Assembly (NCBI RefSeq): GCF_008831285.2 | Contig: NC_045140.1 | Coordinates: 27,298,131-27,362,130, forward strand | Length of the DNA: 64,000 nt | Origin: Nymphaea colorata | Taxonomy: Eukaryota; Streptophyta; Magnoliopsida; Nymphaeales; Nymphaeaceae | Direction of reading: 5' to 3' | Shown: positions 32,707 to 44,459 of the stretch, in pieces | How positions within the stretch are numbered: position 1 is the stretch's first letter | Layout: every line of letters starts with the position of its first letter | The notes under the pieces: generated by a model | The model's database searches: none | Told to the model about the DNA's origin: nothing | The model's input: the letters and a program-made list of their open reading frames with translations, nothing else | Program-made: the position numbers and the translations under genes

Positions 32707-35700
32707 ATGGCGACTTCAACACCTGTTTTCCCTTATCCTTATACTGTCAACGTTGCAAATTTCGTTTCTCTTAAGTTACGAGCTGAAAATTTTCTCTTAT
32801 GGAAAACACAAATTTTGGCACTGGTTGAGAGCCAAGATCTTCAAGGGTTTTTGACTGGCGAAGTTACTGCCCCACCAGAATTTATTGATGATTCTTCTTC
32901 TCAGAAAATTCCCAATCTTCATTTTATTGCTTGGAGGAAGACTGATCGTTTAATCAAGGGATGGATAACCAGTACGTTGTCCGAGAGTGCTCTTGGCCTA
33001 GTTGTTGGCCTTGAGACATCCAAGGATATTTGGAGGGTTCTTATGAATACCTTCTCTCGTAAATCGCGTGAGAGAGAATTCCATCTCACGCATTTACTAA
33101 CTTCGCTTAAGAAGAATGATGATTCTGTGGAAGCCTATATAGGAAAATTCAAACGAATATGCGACGATCTTTCAGCTATTGGAAAATCTATTGACGAAGG
33201 GGCTCAAGTTTACTGGCTACTTCAAGGACTTGGAGAAGGATACGAAGCATTTATTGCATCCATGCTTCGACCACCTACTCTTCCTTATGAAGAGGTTGTC
33301 TCTCTTCTTCAAAGTTTTGATTCCCGAATAAAGAGTCCCACTCCTCCTATCATGGCCATGACACATCAACAATCTGGACGTGGTCGCATGCGTGCACGCA
33401 GCTATAGAGGACGTGGCCACTATCAAGGGCGAGGACAGTATCAAAATCGACCACATGACAATTCCAATCTCGCTTCAAATGGTGATGACAAAAATAACAA
33501 AAACCCCGTTGTTTGTCAAATTTGTGGTAAGAAATATCATTCTGCAATCAAGTGTTTTGAAAGATTTAATCATGCCTAACAAGCTGGGGATGCCCAACAA
33601 GCACTTGCCGCCATTACTATTGATGATACAAACAACTCAGAATGGTTAGCTGACACTGGAGCATCAGCTCATATGACTGGAAATCTTGGTAAGATTTCTG
33701 AAATCTCTACTTATGATGGAAGTGATCATGTTATTGTTGGGGATGGTACGCCTCTTTCTATAACTCATATTGGTAACAGTGAAGTTGTTACAGGCGAATC
33801 ATCTATTCCTCTTTCTCATGTTCTATATGTTCCAAAACTAAAGAAAGACTTACTTTCTGTTAGTCAATTAACTAGTGCGTTACCATATGTTTTTGAATTT
33901 TCCTCCTCTTGTTGTCTCATAAAGGACAGGAGAACCGGGAAAATAGTGGCACAGGGCGGCAAACGTGATGGAGTTTATACCATCGGCAAGGTCAGGCATA
34001 CAGCATGTTTTTCTTCCAGATTTCGGCGTGCTTCAGAAGAACAATGGCATTTCAGATTAGGACATACCCATAATGGCGTTGTGAGACATTTGCAACAGAA
34101 AAATTTGATTAATGTTTGCTCTTCCGTTCCTAGAACTTCTATTTGTCATAGCTGTCAACTTGGCAAATCATGTAGGTTGCCATTTCTTGAACGAGAAAAT
34201 AAATTTGTTGAACCTTTTGAAAAAATCCATTTGGATTTATGGGGATCAGCGCCTGTTTGTTCTCATTTTGATTATCGCTACTATGTGATTTTTATTGATG
34301 AGCATTCTAGATTCACCTGGCTATATCCTTTGAAGTTAAAATCTGACTTCTTTGTTTGTTTTCAACATTTCCAGAAATTTGTTGAAACACAATTTAATAA
34401 AAGGATAAAGGTTTTTCAATCTGATGAAGGAGGAGAATATACAAGTACAAAATTTAGAGATTATCTAAAGTCTCTTGGAACAAAACAGTTATTTTCTTGC
34501 CCATATACTAAACAACAAAATGGTATGGCAGAAAGAAAACATCGAAATATCACTGAATTAGGTCTGACCATGATGTTGCATGCCAACATTCCCAAGCGTT
34601 TCTGGTTTGAAGCTTTTAGCAGTGCTGTTTTTCTCATCAATAGGCTACCATCGTCTTCTCTCAAGATGGATTCTCCTTACTTAAAACTTTTTGGGAAGCA
34701 TCCTAAGTATGATTTTCTTCATGTTTTTGGATGTCGATGTTTCCCTTACTTAAGAGATTATGCAAAAGATAAATTGGAGCCTCGATCACTGCCATGTGTT
34801 TTTCTTGGGTATAGTGATAGTCACAAAGGATATCGTTGTTTGTATCCGGCCACCGGAAAAATGTTTATCTCTCGACATGTTTGTTTTGATGAACATTTTT
34901 TTCCTTATAAAGATCCTGCTAAATTATATGATGGAGATTCTCTAACTTCAGATCTGATTTCTTTCAATGACGAACAAGAGAATATAGAGCAAATGGTTCC
35001 CGAAAATGAGAATCTTATTCGAACAACTGACGTTCATGAGGAAGAACGAAGTGATATTGGCACTCACTCTCAATCTCAAGAACATTTGATTGACAACATG
35101 CCAATTAATGAACAGTCAGTTCACAATTTGCTGGATAGTCTCGGACAGGATGAGTATCAGACAGGCATGACTGACACCACGGGACAAAATCAAGTTCAAA
35201 GAAATGAAGAAAGCACTGAGATAGACAATGAACAGTCAGTTCACGAGCAGGTTGATAACTCGGAAGAAGGCGATCATGGAGTTCTTGATACAAACACAAT
35301 TGAAAGTATGGAACAAGGTGAGCATACTACTCCTCCTTCTGCTATGATTAGAACAATGATCACTAGATCGATGATGGGAACCTTTAAACCGAATCCCAAG
35401 TATGCTAACTTACATATTTTGTACCAAGATATTCCTAAAGAACCTTCAAGTGTTAATGAAGCTCTTGGGAAACCAGGCTGGAAAAAGGCTATGGACGAAG
35501 AAATTAGAGCCTTAGATGAAAATAAAACCTGGAGACTTGTACCCCATGATCCCAAGATGAATCTAGTTGGCTCAAAATGGGTGTTTAAAACCAAACTCAA
35601 ATCAGATGGGACATTGGAAAAACTCAAGGCTAGACTTGTTGCTCGAGGTTTCACTCAAAAAGAGGGAATAGACTTCCATAAAACATTTTCTCCAGTAGTT

Positions 35701-36963
35701 CGTCCTACCACTATTAGAATGGTTCTTTCTATTGCTACAGTTAGAAGGTGGGAAATCAGACAGTTAGATATCAAGAATGCCTTCTTACACGGAGCTATAA
35801 ATGAAGATGTATACATGAAACAACCTCCCGGGTATGAAGATAAAACAAAACCAGGATATGTTTGTAAATTACAGCGAGCCATTTATGGTCTGAAACAAGC
35901 ATCACGTGCATGGTATGCACGGCTAAGCAGTTTCCTTCTTGATTATGGTTTTTCTACTAGTATGGGCGATCTGTCTATGTTTACATTACATCGAAGATCA
36001 AACACTCTTGTGCTTCTTGTGTATGTTGATGATATGATCCTAACCGGAAATTGTTCTATATTTTTGCAACGCTTTGTTAATGCCTTTTGCAATGAGTTTC
36101 CTGTCAAAGATCTTGGCAGATTGAGCTATTTTTTAAGAGTCGAAGTGACTTGGACAGAAAAAGGAATTCTCTTATGTCAAACCAAGTATGCTAAGGACAT
36201 TCTTGAAAGAGCAAAGATGGAGGACTGCAAACCAAACATCACGCCAATGAGTCCAAAAATGCCTCAGTATAAGGATGATGAAGTAAAATTCGCAAATCCT
36301 ACTCTCTACAGGCAGATAGTTGGATCCTTGCAATACTTGACTCTAACGCGACCTGATATCTCCTTTGCTGTCAATTATGTTAGTCAGTTTATGCATGAGC
36401 CACTTCAGATTCACTATCAAATGGTCAAAAGGATTCTTCGATACATTAAAGGATCAATACACATGGGACTAAACATATTGATGCAAAGCACTCTTGATTT
36501 ATATGCTTTTTCAGACTCAGATTGGGCAGGATGTTCTCAAACAAGGCGATCCACCACAGGATTTTGTGTTTTTCTTGGGTTAAATTGTGTGTCTTGGAGT
36601 GCTAAGAAGCAAAATAGTGTAGCCAGATCTAGTACCGAAGCTGAATATAGAGCAATGGCGTCGACAGCGACAGAACTTACATGGATACAATTCTTAATGA
36701 AGGACATTGGAATACCAATTATCAAAGTCCCAATTTTATATTGTGATAATAAGAGCTCACTTTATATGACGGCAAATCCGGTATTTCATAACCGAAGCAA
36801 GCACATTCAGATTGATTTTCATTATGTTCGAGAAAGAGTAGCTCAAAAGCAACTTCAAACTGAGTATATTTCAACCACAAATCAAGTTGTCGTTTACCAA
36901 AAGCTTATCAAAGCATACTTTCAATCATCTCAAGACCAAACTCAGCCTTCAGCAGCGGCTTAG
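32707..36963 (+). pseudogene. copia 2 gag-pol, interrupted
   Basis: Gag starts at 32707 (MATSTPVFPYPYTVN) and carries LRAENFLLWKTQIL and a CCHC knuckle CQICGKKYHSAIKC. A TAA at 33577-33579 stops the frame 12 codons after the knuckle. Pol continues in the same frame to 36963: protease LADTGASAHM, integrase HHCC and core motifs (SDEGGEY, KQQNGMAERKHRN), RT YVDDMILTG, RNase H DSDWAGC and STEAEYRAM. Oddities are Glu in the SDEGGEY motif, Arg in FLRVEV where Gly is usual, and a disrupted RNase H end. Near 36887 the expected ADxFTK-type segment is lost from the frame, and a neighbouring frame (from 36887) resumes FTKSLSKHTF. I take these as decay. Stop readthrough is possible but would not repair the C-terminus. 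Confidence 0.9.
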
Positions 36964-36966
36964 TTT

Positions 36967-36975
36967 GAGGGAGAA
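36967..36975 (+). promoter_or_regulatory. polypurine tract of copia 2
   Basis: GAGGGAGAA immediately before the 3' LTR. Confidence 0.85.
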
Positions 36976-37326
36976 TGTTAACAAAACTGATAAGGATGAA
37001 TCTGTTGGAGAGAAAATCAGCAATCAAGTGATGGAGCTGGTAATAACAGATTGTGATCAAATAAAAAAGGCAGAAAAATCAGAAGAAAGGAAAAGGCAAA
37101 AATTTGGGGATCAAATGAAGATTTCATTTAATCTAGGCAAGAACAACCTTGCCTACAATAAGACGTGATTTCTTCCCTATAAAAGGGACTCGACTTTCCC
37201 ATTGTAATCATCTTCTTATTGAATGAGAAATTGTTCGAGTGCCTTCCGATCGTGGACGTAAGCTCAATCAGAGCTGAACCACGTTACTTGCTGTCTTTCA
37301 TCCTGCTCTCTTCTTCTCTTTTCATT
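36976..37326 (+). repeat. 3' LTR of copia 2
   Basis: About 351 bp, about 2.3% different from the 5' LTR. Confidence 0.93.
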
Positions 37327-37925
37327 AAGAACGACCTCGGTGGCATCTTGTCGTGGATATCCGGCATGGGTATCTGGTTCCCGGACAAGAGATCCGCCTC
37401 TCGGAAGAATTTACCGGGCTCCACGAGTGTGGAGGTCGCGCGGGAGGAAGCGTTGATGTAGCTGCCGAAGGTGGTGGTCATCTCGTGGTACTCCTTAAAC
37501 GTGGTGTACTCGGTCACGTAGGAGGAGAACGACGCCGTCGCTCTGTTACCGTCCTTTCCATCGTCTGTGAACTCAGCTAGTGGGTTCGAAGAGTTGCCGT
37601 AGCTGCCAAAGATGAATCCAGCGCCATTACCGCTCAGCCTGTAGGACCAGAAAACATTGTCAGGCTTCTTTGCTCTGTCGGCATATTGCTGGAACTCATT
37701 GAGGACGACATTGCCGCTGTGGGAGTAGCTGGTGAACTGATCCAGCAGGTCGTTGCCCTCCTTGTTGTAGGACGTGAAACTGTTGGTGATCACGTTGGAC
37801 CCTGCCGAGTAGCTTGTATACTGGCTCAGAAAGCCATTTGCGGCGGATCCGTACGACTTGAAGTCGGCGCCGACGACGTTGGACTTCTCGGAGTAGCCCT
37901 GGAAGGTCTCGAGCCCCCCTGAAAC
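37327..37925 (-). pseudogene. BURP/PG1-beta relic 1, exon 2 part
   Basis: About 200 codons of uninterrupted frame with the FxxY repeats of polygalacturonase beta-subunit-like proteins (FQGY, FKSY, FTSY, FGSY), then LVEPGKFFREADLLSG and KMPPRSFL at the start of the BURP domain, where copia 2 cuts it. It joins at 37925 to unrelated flank (the same flank as 51613), so the N-terminal half is deleted. The sister relic is at 50470-51530. The first TSD copy is 37327-37332. Confidence 0.9.
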
Positions 37926-39540
37926 CAGGGAAGAGACGTACGGGGTCGCTTTCGAACAGAATGTCTCACCATTAGACGATTTTCTTTCTCCATTTTGATC
38001 TTCATTTTCAATCTGCCGATCCCACCGTGCTTGCCCTTTTCTGAACATGGCCTAGTGGTCTGGCACCATGCTGCCTACCGGTGGCCATGATCGCATCACA
38101 AACAGCCGAAACCTTACTGAACTGTGTCCGATGTTTGTACGTATCTGCGTGTACGTTCAGGTGTACACACACTCACGAGTTTGTAATCGAAATCTTTTCT
38201 GAAAAAAATCCTTAAAGTTCTTCTGATAAATTTTAACATTACGAACCATATATATCTCACGAGTCATCGCATGCGAACTTTGTGCCGACAGCCTTGGGTT
38301 CTGAGTCAATTCATGATCTTCGATTAACATCAATGCAATCCACATGCGAATTATTTGTTGGTAGCTGTAATCCATTTATGTCCACTTGGGCACGCATGTG
38401 GATCCATCTACACATATTTATTGGGAGTTTGATTTCCTTAGGGTTGGCATTAAAATTTTGAAACCTATTCTACATGTGAAACTTCGTAATTAATCTAGAA
38501 AATGAATGTCAGTAATTCTTTTTAAGATGAAGAAGCACAGTTTTAATTTGTTGAAGATTTTGAGTTGGAAGGACATCTATAGTAGATTGTTGGTAACTGA
38601 TCTGTATTGGAATTCCGTTTCTAGAAAAGTTGGTTTGTGTAGCAGTAACCCGTTTCCATTCATGGCAAGTTTAATGCTCGGCCAAATTGTCATCGTCCGG
38701 TTGTCAAATAGAACGGATTTTGTCTTTGTGCGGCATAATGGCAGCAAGGACAAGGCTTCAGTTTCGCCGCATGTGAGAGGAATATATGCTCCAGTTGCTT
38801 CATGTTTTTTTCTTCTCCTTCAAAAGCTAATGAAACTTTTGCGAGAAAACTTATTCAAAAGTAGCCGAGGAATCCTATAAATATTCCTACTAGATGTAGA
38901 AAGTTGAGAAAAAATACCATTGATGAGTTACAATGAGGCAGAGTGAAACGTCAAGCTCACACCAGAGAGTCTGCACTGCAGCTGGGTCAGATCTAACATG
39001 GTCATGTATTTATCAATTGTTGGTTGCACCAAATTGAGTTCGGACCTTACTCCTCCCTTCATTAGAGAAGTTAATAGTACTAATCTTACTAAAGGAACTC
39101 GTTGCTTCTCAACCAATAGCAATGTGCATTGATTAGAGTAGATTCGAAGCCATCTCCATTTAGTGCAAAGCCATCTTCATTACTACAAGATCGGGAAGCT
39201 CGGGGTTTTTCTTATATATATATATATTCGGTACTGCTTCCTTTGCCTGCACTGCAGCGCCAGTACTAGTAGCACTGTATTTGCAGTAACTTTTTTTAGA
39301 TGACGAAGAACAGTTTTAATTTGTTGAAGATTTTGAGTCGGAAGAAGATGTATAATGGATTGTTGGAAACTAATCTGCATTCCAATTCCGTTTTACTTGG
39401 AACGATGCCCACTAATAAAAATTGAAAGAATGTATGCTGGCTGAAGGTCGGCGCCTTGTCTTCAAGAACGAGTTTTATTTTTTTTCTAGAAAAGTTGGTT
39501 TGTATATTCGTAACCCGTTTCAATTGAAGGCAGATTTAAG
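37926..39540. repeat. flank block shared with 51613-52400 and 53300-53625
   Basis: Non-coding. 37926-38700 matches 51613-52390 closely. A sub-block near 38500-38660 (CAGTTTTAATTTGTTGAAG) is repeated at 39310-39540. No gene; the frame at 38506-38880 is not conserved in the sister copy. Confidence 0.7.
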
Positions 39541-39875
39541 ATGCCCCGACGATTGACCGGTGATGGAAGACCGCCGGGCACCATATGTCCCTTAAACACG
39601 CCGGCCTCCGACTCAGAGACCGGACAGCCCCCTTCGACGCCAGGTGCCACCATCACCATCTTTGCCGCCTCCAGGTACTTCGACCTCTATATCTGTCGTC
39701 TGCCGTGTTCCCTGGCACCACCATTCCCTCTAGAGGGGGCCGAAGTTCCCGGAGCGGCGGCGGAGCTGGGGTCCATCAGATTTTCCAAGCTCTAACGGGT
39801 CATGGGAATTCCGTCCCTACGGCGCTGAAGGAGGTGTACAAAATCTTGGAGAATGCGTACTGTGAGGATGGCTGA
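39541..39875. other. GC-rich island, copy 1 (unidentified)
   Basis: A 335-bp stretch far richer in GC than its surroundings, repeated at 53626-53967. Open frames exist on the plus strand (from 39541 and 39585; the latter ends LKEVYKILENAYCEDG), but the copies differ by indels that shift the frame. It looks like a fragment of an old gene that I cannot name. Confidence 0.5.
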
Positions 39876-41628
39876 CTACGAGATACAAAACTTTTTCTAC
39901 TTTGTTTTTGTTTATGTCTTTTTTAAGTTTAGGGAAGAAGAATTCTGACGTGTTTGGATGACATCTGTACAGGCTTTTTTGACCAAACAGCATCATTAGG
40001 TTGATTTTATCTTCTTGCCCAAGCACACATATATATTTAGGTCTTAGGATGATTGATCTAAAATCCTTAGTTTGATGCATTGTCGAATAAAATAAGTTTT
40101 ATTAGAAAAAACGTGAGAAAAAAGGCAAAAAAAGGAAAAAATGCTTTTAAAAAAAATCAAAATGAAAAAACCACGTTTTATTCCCTTTTTTACTTTTTTT
40201 CCCGCTTTCCTCAAATTTTTTATCTTTTTTATGTATTTTAATTGCCAAATTTTTGTTTTTACATTTTTATATTTTATTTTAGTTTTTTAGAATTTTTAAT
40301 TTTGCTGCCATTTTTCTCAAAAAAAATAACCGTATTATATCCAAAAAAAACGCCTTACTGTATTTGTGACAATAGCTTAATGTACCATGAATTTTATTAC
40401 CAATCTTTTATTTCAGTAAAAAAAAAAACAGATTTATGGATTTCTGATCAAAGACCCTCTTAAATTTAATAAAAGTAATAGAGTCCAATCTTCATCGTAT
40501 CTCTTATTTAGATTTGGATGCTATTATAGTGTTATACCAATTCTGAATCTTTAAATTATATCTAACTAATACTCAAAATAAATTTCTTTTACAAGATTTA
40601 ACTAAATTGAATATTTAATTCTTGGTTCAATTCTCAACCTTTTTTTAGTTGAGGTCAAAACGGGCCCAGCTTTTGGACCTACAAATCGTGTAACGTCAAC
40701 ACATGGCATGCCTTTAATTGTATTCCTAACCGAATTTTTAATGAAATTTGACCAATTTTCATAATGTAATAGCATTAGATATAAAATAAATTTTAACATG
40801 ATAGGGAGTTGGAGTGGGAACTATGGACTCGTCTTGGATCTTATCCAGATCTCCTCCTTTTTCCTTACTTATTTTAGTTTCTTTTTTTTTTCCGTGTTTT
40901 GGTTGGTCAAGCTAAATACTGAAAAAAAAAATAGAAATTAAATATTAGTATTAAGGCGGAGGGACATTATTTGTGGAGAATGAATGGAAGGTAAATGATC
41001 TGGATCGGGCCGTCCGGCTTGACCAAATAGGGATAACGGGGACATGGTTATCTAGGAATTTCCATTAAGCTTGTCTAAAACATGTATACATTAGATCTTT
41101 CCCAATATTAACACAAAGCACGGTATGTTTCTGTTAGGTGCGTTGTATTTTAAAAGTAACTTCAAAACAGTCTGTTGCCCTTCTGTTCGAAAAACGTTCT
41201 GCCTTGCATTCCACGCCAGTACCCTGATGAGACAATGCGAGATAGATAGCAAGTAACCAGCCCACACCAGGGAGGGCGATGCAGGTGGGTCAGATCTAAC
41301 ACATGGTCATGTATTTATCATTTGTTGAACGGACCTTTCTCATTCATTGTTGAGAGAAGTTAATGGTACTGATCTTAGTAAAAGGAACTCGTTGCTTCTC
41401 AACCAACAGTAAGTAATGTGAAAGTAGTCAGTCATCTATGTAACAAAATGCGAACAATCTGCAATATCCGTATCACAAAACACTTGGAAATGATGGTAGA
41501 GTAGATTCGAAGCCATCTTCATTACCACAACATCGGGAAGCTCGAGTTCTATGTTTTATAAATTATTTTCAATACAGATAGACGCGATGCACCCAGCTTC
41601 CTTTGCCGCCGGCATTGCAGCGGCGGCA
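39876..41628. other. AT-rich intergenic region downstream of BURP gene 1
   Basis: Matches 53968-55457 over most of its length (40170-41570 with 54010-55430), with several hundred bp of indels. No gene. It should include the 3' UTR and terminator of BURP gene 1. Confidence 0.6.
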
Positions 41629-43968
41629 CTAGTCACGAGCGACCCATATGAAGTCATTCTGGAAGATGAAATGGCACACCTCGATCTCCCCCGGCCTGTG
41701 TCCCAGCGCCCTGAACGCAGCGTGGCCGGCGCTCCACTGGGTCGTGTCCAGGTGGCAGATCGCCACCGCCTGATTGGCCTTCTTCCCTTCCAACATCACC
41801 TCCACGTCATACACTTTGACAAGTGGCAAGGCATGGCAATAGTAAACCAGGTAAGGAAAGAGGCTCTGGTGGCACGACACGGCCCGGGTCACCCCGCCAC
41901 CGTTCCGGCCCTGGACTTTCCCCACCTCCACCATCCTGCCGGAGCCGGCCGTGTTGGCCGTCGTCGAGACCCATGCCTTCTCACCCAGTATCGATGCTGC
42001 GAACTCTGCCATTCCCTCGATCGAGGTCACACATCTTTTCGTTTCACTTTTCACCGCCGGCCGCTCGCAGTCGGCCAACGTTCGGCCCATCGCCACCTGA
42101 GTGAAAAGGTGTGTTCTCAAATAAGGTTATGTTCGAATCTTTACAGCAGCTGAAAAGGTGTGTTCTCAAAAGGATGAACTCAGCAACTTCACGTTCTAAG
42201 TAGAAAAAACCACATCTTTAAGGTCAGATAAAAATGTTTGACCTTAAATTAGTGAATTTGAGATCATCTCAAATATCACCGCCGATCTAAAAAATACACG
42301 CTAAAACTGATTTAGTTTTCAAAACAATATCTACACAAAAGATTGGAGCCTGCCAACAGTAGGTAGAAACTTGAAAGAGCGTAAACCGGAGGTGCCGTAA
42401 TCGGATCTGACCATTGTTTTAGATACCCAAATGCATATCCTGGTCCATCTCCTTCAAAGAACTCGGATATAGGAGTTCTGGAGGAAGAGTGACAATGACC
42501 CGACTCGAAGATGACACAGACTACGAAGCAAATCAGTCTTACCTGCAAGCCGGAGGCGTTGAGCGTCTGAATGAGCTCCGGCAGCCGGCGGGAGCTGAAA
42601 GGAAGCTTGTCGGCTATCGACCTCGGGAGAAACGACCTCGGCGGCATCTTGTCCGTGATGTCCGGCACCGGAATGTGCTGGCCGGACACGAGAGACGCCT
42701 CCCGGAAGAATTTCCCTGGCTCGACGAGCGCCGTGGCGGAGACGGTGGTGTTACGGTAGTCGTTGAAAGTGGTGCCCGTCCGGTGGTACTCGGTGAACGT
42801 GGTGTTGTCTTTGCTGTACATGGTGAAGGACGCGGTGATCGCGTTCCCGTCCTTCCCGTATTCCGTGAACTCAGCCAACGGGTTCGAGGCGTTGCCATAC
42901 GTGTCGAACGAAAGGCTTGCACCGTTGTCGCCTTTCCCGTACGACCGGAAAACACTCTCCGGCATGTTAGCGAGCTCAGAGTATGTTTGAAATTGCTCGA
43001 GTCCGGCGTTGGCGTCGGCCTCGTAAGACTGGAACTCGTTCCGAACGACGTTGCCACTGTCGGCGTAGCTGGTAAACTGATCCAGCGGGCCGTTTCCCTC
43101 CTTGTTGTAAGATGTGAACGCGTTGCGAATCACGTTGGAGCTTGTGGAGTAGCCGGTAAACTGGCTCAGAATGCCGTTGGCGACGGAGCCGTAGGACTTG
43201 AAGTCGTTCCCGACAACATTGGCGTTTTCAGAGTAGCTAGTAAACGACTGAAGTCCGCCGTTGGTGTCGTCGCCGTAGCGGGTGAAGCGGTGCTGATCGA
43301 CGTTGCCGTTGTCGCCGTAGTTGTTGAATCCGCCGATGCCCTCGGTGTCGTATTTGGAGAACCGTCCCGCTCCGACGTTGCCGTCGGACTCGTAGCGAGT
43401 GAACTGCTGGCTTCGCTGATCATGGTCGCCGCCGTAGGTGGTGAAGGTGTCCTTAGCGACGTTGCTGCTGACGGAGTAGTTAGTGAAGTCGCTGCTGCCG
43501 ATGGCGCCTGGCTTTGTGTACTTGACGAAGTCGCGGCCGCTGTACTCGGTGAAGGTGTCGGGGACTGGGGCCGGGGCGGATCCCTTCTTCTTCTTCTTCA
43601 GGGACGTGCAGTAGAGGTTGGCGGATGCACAGAACGAAGGGAGGTGCTCTTGGAGGGTGTGAGCGTCAATATAACGAGCATAGGCAGCCGCCTGAGTGGC
43701 GTTTAAAGGCGAGGCTTTGCCGAGGAGGAATGGAGGTAGCTCGGCGTTGGGGAAGGTCCGGCGCCAGTATCTGAGAAGAGACGCCTTGGGTGAGAAGGGG
43801 TTCACGCTTTCTCCTCCTTCACCTGCTGCATTAGATGCCTGTGCCCAAAAAGACAAGCATTATAAGTCATAAGAACATTTTAGAAAGAGAGAGAGTGAGA
43901 GAGAGAGAGGGGGAAAGAGGTTTTACAAGAAGAAGAAGAAGAGTGAGGAAGAAGGAGAGGCGATCCAT
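41629..43968 (-). CDS. polygalacturonase beta-subunit-like BURP protein 1
   Basis: Three exons: 43927-43968 (signal peptide MDRLSFFLTLLLLL), 42543-43838, 41629-42096. Introns are GTAAAA...CACAG and GTAAGA...CTCAG, both phase 0. The product is 601 aa. The N-terminal region has NPFSPKASLLRYWRR and a Cys pair (SFCASANLYC). About 21 FxxY repeats at roughly 14-residue spacing follow, as in PG1-beta. The C-terminal BURP domain starts at PGKFFREASL and ends with four CH pairs spaced CH-x10-CH-x25-CH-x25-CH, the family signature. Such proteins are secreted to the cell wall and modulate pectin metabolism. All key residues are intact. A 405-codon antisense frame over exon 2 is a by-product of the repeat composition. 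A near-identical copy lies at 55458-57792. Confidence 0.94.
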
Positions 43969-44026
43969 GGCGGCCAGGCGAACCAGTGGAAAGCAGAGGA
44001 CGTGAGAGCAGGGGAGGGATGTGAAG

Positions 44027-44037
44027 GGATAAATAAA
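44027..44037 (-). promoter_or_regulatory. possible TATA element of BURP gene 1
   Basis: TTTATTTATCC on the minus strand about 65 bp upstream of the start, conserved in the copy near 57850. It is weak as a TATA box. The other candidate, TATTTAAATA, lies about 315 bp upstream. Confidence 0.3.
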
Positions 44038-44459
44038 GGCGCTAGGGGCTATGGCAGTGTTAGGTGGCGGGAGATGCCCGCGCCCGCTGCAACTGGTGGG
44101 ACCCACACAAATACTCAGGTTTCGGTCATCCCGCCACGTTTTTTTGGCAGCTTTCCTCCGATATTTTCCTTTATTTAAACTCCCACTACCGCTCTCGTCT
44201 TTCCCAATTGTAATTGGTTTCGGACGTGGGTGGATCCAGATCAATTCCTCAGTGGATCGGGTCCAAACCCGATCCATTCTACTATTTAAATACGTTCTTT
44301 ACCCTTCCAAAAATCAAGGGTAAAATACAGTGCAGGTGGTCGTCAGTGGTAGTCCCTCGGGATTCGAGGCACGTTCTCTGCCTCTTTTCTAATGCTTTTT
44401 GCTTCTCGTCCTTTCATCTCAGTAAAAAAAAAAAAAAAGTCTAATTTACAGTTTCCCGG

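Larger units (their letters stand above)
31661..37326 (+). mobile_element. Ty1/copia LTR retrotransposon (copia 2), defective
   Basis: A 5.67-kb element on the plus strand, inserted in exon 2 of a BURP relic. LTRs are 31661-32012 and 36976-37326. They differ by eight substitutions and one 1-bp indel by eye (about 2.3%), so it is older than copia 1. Primer site, leader, gag, pol and purine tract are all in place, but the coding region is interrupted. It is a different copia lineage from copia 1: the LTRs and Gag are unrelated. Confidence 0.95.

Noticed and set aside
41551-42153. Plus-strand 200-codon frame over BURP exon 3, and the same at 55500-55982
   Set aside because: Antisense shadow of the conserved BURP domain. 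The minus strand has the CH motif and valid splice sites.
42489-43706. 405-codon plus-strand frame opposite BURP exon 2 (and 404 codons at 56316-57530)
   Set aside because: It is exactly antisense to the FxxY-repeat exon. The repeat's codon composition avoids stops on the other strand. The product is Val/Gly/Glu-rich with no domain, and it is retained only because the copies are nearly identical.
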